Shown: piece by piece, positions 6,590-7,995 of the stretch
Position numbering within the stretch: position 1 is the first letter of the stretch
How the letters are laid out: the number at the start of each line of letters is the position of its first letter
Assembly (NCBI GenBank): GCA_031282095.1
Contig: JAITEJ010000142.1
Coordinates: forward strand, 1-7,995
Length of the DNA stretch: 7,995 nucleotides
Origin: Clostridiales bacterium
Lineage (GTDB): Bacteria; Bacillota_A; Clostridia; Christensenellales; CAG-917
Reading direction: 5' to 3'
Made by a program: the position numbers and the translations under genes
The notes under the pieces: generated by a model
Seen by the model: only the letters and a program-made list of their open reading frames with translations
The model's database searches: none
What the model was told of the DNA's origin: nothing

Positions 6590-6650
6590 GTATCACCTCT
6601 CGACGCATTTTTCTTGTCATACGACCGATGCGGCGGACATATATCCATTT

Positions 6651-6688
6651 TCGGGAGTCCTGCCGCAAGGGGCGGCGGCGTTTCCCGA
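6651..6688 (-). promoter_or_regulatory. Leader hairpin upstream of the ROK kinase
   Basis: Within the transcribed leader, TCGGGA pairs with TCCCGA (6 bp) and, after short internal loops, GCCGC pairs with GCGGC (5 bp). No U-tract follows, so it is not an intrinsic terminator. It may stabilise the mRNA or bind a regulator. Confidence 0.4.
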
Positions 6689-6734
6689 CAAGCGACTTCC
6701 GTTAAAACGCACCGTTTATATTTGCATCTGTTTG

Positions 6735-6763
6735 ATTTTACCACATAAATGCGCCAAATGCAA
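6735..6763 (-). promoter_or_regulatory. Promoter for the ROK kinase gene
   Basis: Minus-strand -35 box TTGCAT (6758-6763), exactly 17 bp, -10 box TAAAAT (6735-6740). The predicted start near 6728 gives a leader of about 139 nt. It is the best sigma-A-like promoter in the gap upstream of the kinase. Confidence 0.6.
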
Positions 6764-7250
6764 GCCCGTAAACAATTTTTAGCGGAATAAAGTGATTTTA
6801 TGTCTAAAATACACTTATGGCGAATTTTAGCGGTAAACCGCATTTTTGATATATTAGGCACTTTATGCTGCTAAAATACTGCAATGAACTGAGTTTTAAG
6901 CTAAATTTAATCGGTTTTGGCGTCTAAATAATTCAACCCGACTTTTTGACGGAATTCTCTCAAAACATATTATAAACCACTTTTATCCGAATTATACGTT
7001 TATTTGCGACAAAACGCAGATGCAGAAAAACGCTTAGACGATATTTTTCTCTTCACCCCCGCCGATCGTTCGAACAACATTCGGCAGAAACAAATAATAA
7101 TTCGGAAAACTGAAAGCAATAATTATGAGAGCGCGGAATGAAAGTAAAACTTATCGCGTTCCGCACGCGGCAAGGGACATTCATATAAGCGTTACAAAAC
7201 AAACGCCGAACGAACGGCTCATATATTCCGCGGTGACGCCCGGTCATTCT
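6764..7250. other. AT-rich intergenic region without a convincing gene
   Basis: No open frame here has a plausible protein. Visible structure includes an imperfect palindrome at 6790-6816 (arms AAGTG-ATTTTA and TAAAAT-CACTT around TGTC), repeats of CTAAAATAC at 6804-6812 and 6871-6879 with an inverted partial copy at 6823-6830, a GCGG/CCGC hairpin at 6830-6841 followed by ATTTTT on the plus strand, and an 8-bp inverted repeat joining 7131-7138 with 7159-7166 (one G-U pair). Minus-strand TATAAT words at 6969-6974 and 6991-6996 lack matching -35 boxes. Confidence 0.5.
7201..7218 (-). terminator. Weak candidate terminator after rplI
   Basis: On the minus strand GCCG, a 6-nt loop and CGGC are followed by GTTTTG, 33 nt after the rplI stop codon. 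The stem is only 4 bp and the U-tract short, so termination would be inefficient. Confidence 0.3.
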
Positions 7251-7694
7251 CTACTTTAAGGCTATAACCTCAATTTTGAGCTTCGCCGATATTTCCGGAT
7301 AGACTTTTACGTCCACGGTATAAATGCCGAGGTCTTTTATAGTTTCCTTCATAATAATTTTTTTCTTATCGACGTTGAAACCCTGCGATATAAGAGTTTC
7401 GGAAATTTCCTTGGACGTAACGCTGCCGTAAATCTTGCCGTTGCCGACCCGCACGCCCACCTTAACCGTTTGCGTAGAAAGCTTTTCGGCAAGCAAGCGG
7501 GCTTCCTCCTCCTCCTTTTTTTTTCTCGCGGCTTCGGCGGCATGACGTTGCTTCACGTCGTTTATCGTCTGTGCGGTAGCCTCGGACGCAAAATTCTTTT
7601 TTATAAGAAAATTACGGGCATAGCCGTCGTTGACCTCAACTATATCATTTTTTTTCCCTAAGCTTTTAACATCTTCAAGCAACAATACTTTCAT
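7251..7694 (-). CDS. rplI: Ribosomal protein bL9, 147 aa
   Basis: Large-subunit ribosomal protein that binds 23S rRNA near the L1 stalk and projects along the ribosome surface. The N-terminal domain (1-47) begins [15 protein letters not shown] and follows the bL9 signature from Gly13 to Thr40 (V-x2-GYARNFL), with one deviation: the usual glycine at position 34 is Asn. A charged connecting helix follows (about 41-75, rich in Lys and Glu), then the C-terminal domain (about 76-147), with [16 protein letters not shown] typical. Length is the usual 147-150 aa. The start is clear: AAGGAG (7701-7706) six bases before the ATG. In many Firmicutes rplI sits between a GdpP-type phosphodiesterase gene and dnaB; here neither is in the window, and the gene has its own two promoters. 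Confidence 0.97.
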   Translation of the reverse strand: MKVLLLEDVKSLGKKNDIVEVNDGYARNFLIKKNFASEATAQTINDVKQRHAAEAARKKKEEEEARLLAEKLSTQTVKVGVRVGNGKIYGSVTSKEISETLISQGFNVDKKKIIMKETIKDLGIYTVDVKVYPEISAKLKIEVIALK

Positions 7695-7740
7695 CGTTTT
7701 CTCCTTATTATTTAAGCTCCCGGTTCAATAAACGCGGTCA

Positions 7741-7756
7741 ATATGCCTCCGCATAT
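7741..7756 (-). promoter_or_regulatory. Hairpin in the rplI leader
   Basis: A perfect 6-bp palindrome, ATATGC and GCATAT with a GGAG loop on the minus strand, lies in the rplI 5' leader, 34 nt upstream of the ribosome binding site. A flanking GGTT/GACC pairing could extend it. The looped-out GGAG resembles a Shine-Dalgarno core, but no start codon follows at the right distance. Confidence 0.35.
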
Positions 7757-7810
7757 ATTCAACCTGAGGGTTTCGTATATATCTGTGCGTCTTTGTTAAA
7801 TACAATTGAT

Positions 7811-7839
7811 AATATACCATGCCGACGCATATTCCGCAA
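7811..7839 (-). promoter_or_regulatory. rplI promoter, proximal (extended -10)
   Basis: Minus-strand -35 box TTGCGG (7834-7839), 17 bp, -10 box TATATT (7811-7816) preceded by TGG, forming an extended -10. The predicted start near 7804 leaves a leader of about 110 nt before rplI. Confidence 0.6.
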
Positions 7840-7843
7840 GGCA

Positions 7844-7872
7844 TTTTTATAATTTTTTTATAAATTTGTCAA
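7844..7872 (-). promoter_or_regulatory. rplI promoter, distal
   Basis: Minus-strand perfect -35 box TTGACA (7867-7872), 17-bp A/T-rich spacer, -10 box TAAAAA (7844-7849). It lies 33 bp upstream of the proximal promoter, so rplI is probably driven by two tandem promoters. Confidence 0.5.
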
Positions 7873-7917
7873 TTTTCAATATCCTTTTGAGAATTTCCGG
7901 TGAACATTTTCGTAAAT

Positions 7918-7986
7918 GGTAAAGCAGGTCTTAAGGTAACCTGACTGTGAATAACGGAACGCAGGTTTTGATATGTAATCTTTACC
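7918..7986. other. Nested inverted repeats at the window edge
   Basis: GGTAAAG (7918-7924) is complementary to CTTTACC (7980-7986). Inside, ACCTG at 7939-7943 can pair either with CAGGT at 7925-7929 or, as AACCTG, with CAGGTT at 7962-7967, so two alternative folds are possible. It may belong to the 3' region of a gene beyond the window or to an RNA element. Confidence 0.35.
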
Positions 7987-7995
7987 GAAAATATA

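Noticed and set aside
6586..6861. A 91-codon minus-strand frame that overlaps the kinase start by ATGA.
   Set aside because: It runs through the kinase promoter and ribosome binding site, has no Shine-Dalgarno and an irregular composition, and matches no family I know.
6990..7080. A 26-codon minus-strand frame beginning MLFERSAGV near 7080, with a GGGGGTG-rich stretch inside.
   Set aside because: The purine-rich stretch is within the frame, not before its start, and nothing else supports coding.
7053..7247. A 64-codon minus-strand frame after rplI.
   Set aside because: It has a cysteine- and arginine-rich irregular sequence, no ribosome site and no recognisable domain.
1..7995. CRISPR arrays, tRNA, rRNA, tmRNA, RNase P RNA, SRP RNA and insertion sequences.
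   Set aside because: No regularly spaced repeats, no cloverleaf or conserved RNA motifs and no transposase or recombinase reading frame were seen.

Overview
The window looks like a stretch of a Bacillota (Clostridia-type) chromosome, probably from an uncultured gut-associated lineage. The support is indirect: a clostridial-style set of an RNase E/G homologue with two linked radical SAM family proteins, strong AGGAG-type ribosome binding sites, a lipoprotein with an InlB B-repeat, and a ROK sugar kinase. All recognisable genes lie on the minus strand, so the window is best read from right to left.

Layout from high to low coordinates: (1) 7695-7995 is upstream DNA with two tandem promoters for rplI. 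(2) 7251-7694 is rplI (ribosomal protein bL9), standing alone. (3) 6764-7250 is an AT-rich gap with small palindromes and no convincing gene. (4) 5642-6589 is a ROK-family sugar kinase with its own promoter and a hairpin-bearing leader. (5) 5341-5641 is a gap with a promoter for a 76-residue XRE-type HTH regulator (5110-5340). (6) 4705-5109 is non-coding and rich in inverted repeats. It ends in a clean intrinsic terminator only about 25 nt before the next start codon. (7) 583-4704 holds three co-directional genes: a TIGR03960-type radical SAM protein, its usual partner (TIGR03936/DUF2344), and RNase E/G. They are probably one transcription unit, and the terminator in the leader suggests control by read-through. 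(8) 300-536 is a 237-bp segment bounded by exact 27-bp inverted repeats. (9) 1-270 is the N-terminal part of a surface lipoprotein gene.

The most interesting element is the 300-536 segment. Each repeat has two 10-bp inverted arms around a 7-bp asymmetric core, which is the form of a tyrosine-recombinase core site. The two sites are in inverted orientation. A good promoter (TTGTGT, 17 bp, TATAAT) lies just inside the right-hand repeat and in this assembly points away from the lipoprotein gene. Inversion would place it about 61 nt upstream of the lipoprotein start codon. I infer a phase-variable invertible promoter (inverton) captured in the OFF orientation. No recombinase gene is in the window, so the enzyme would have to act from elsewhere.

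The RNA-processing/ribosome theme (RNase E/G, bL9) and the kinase/regulator pair look like ordinary core genome. The lipoprotein and its switch look like the variable surface component.
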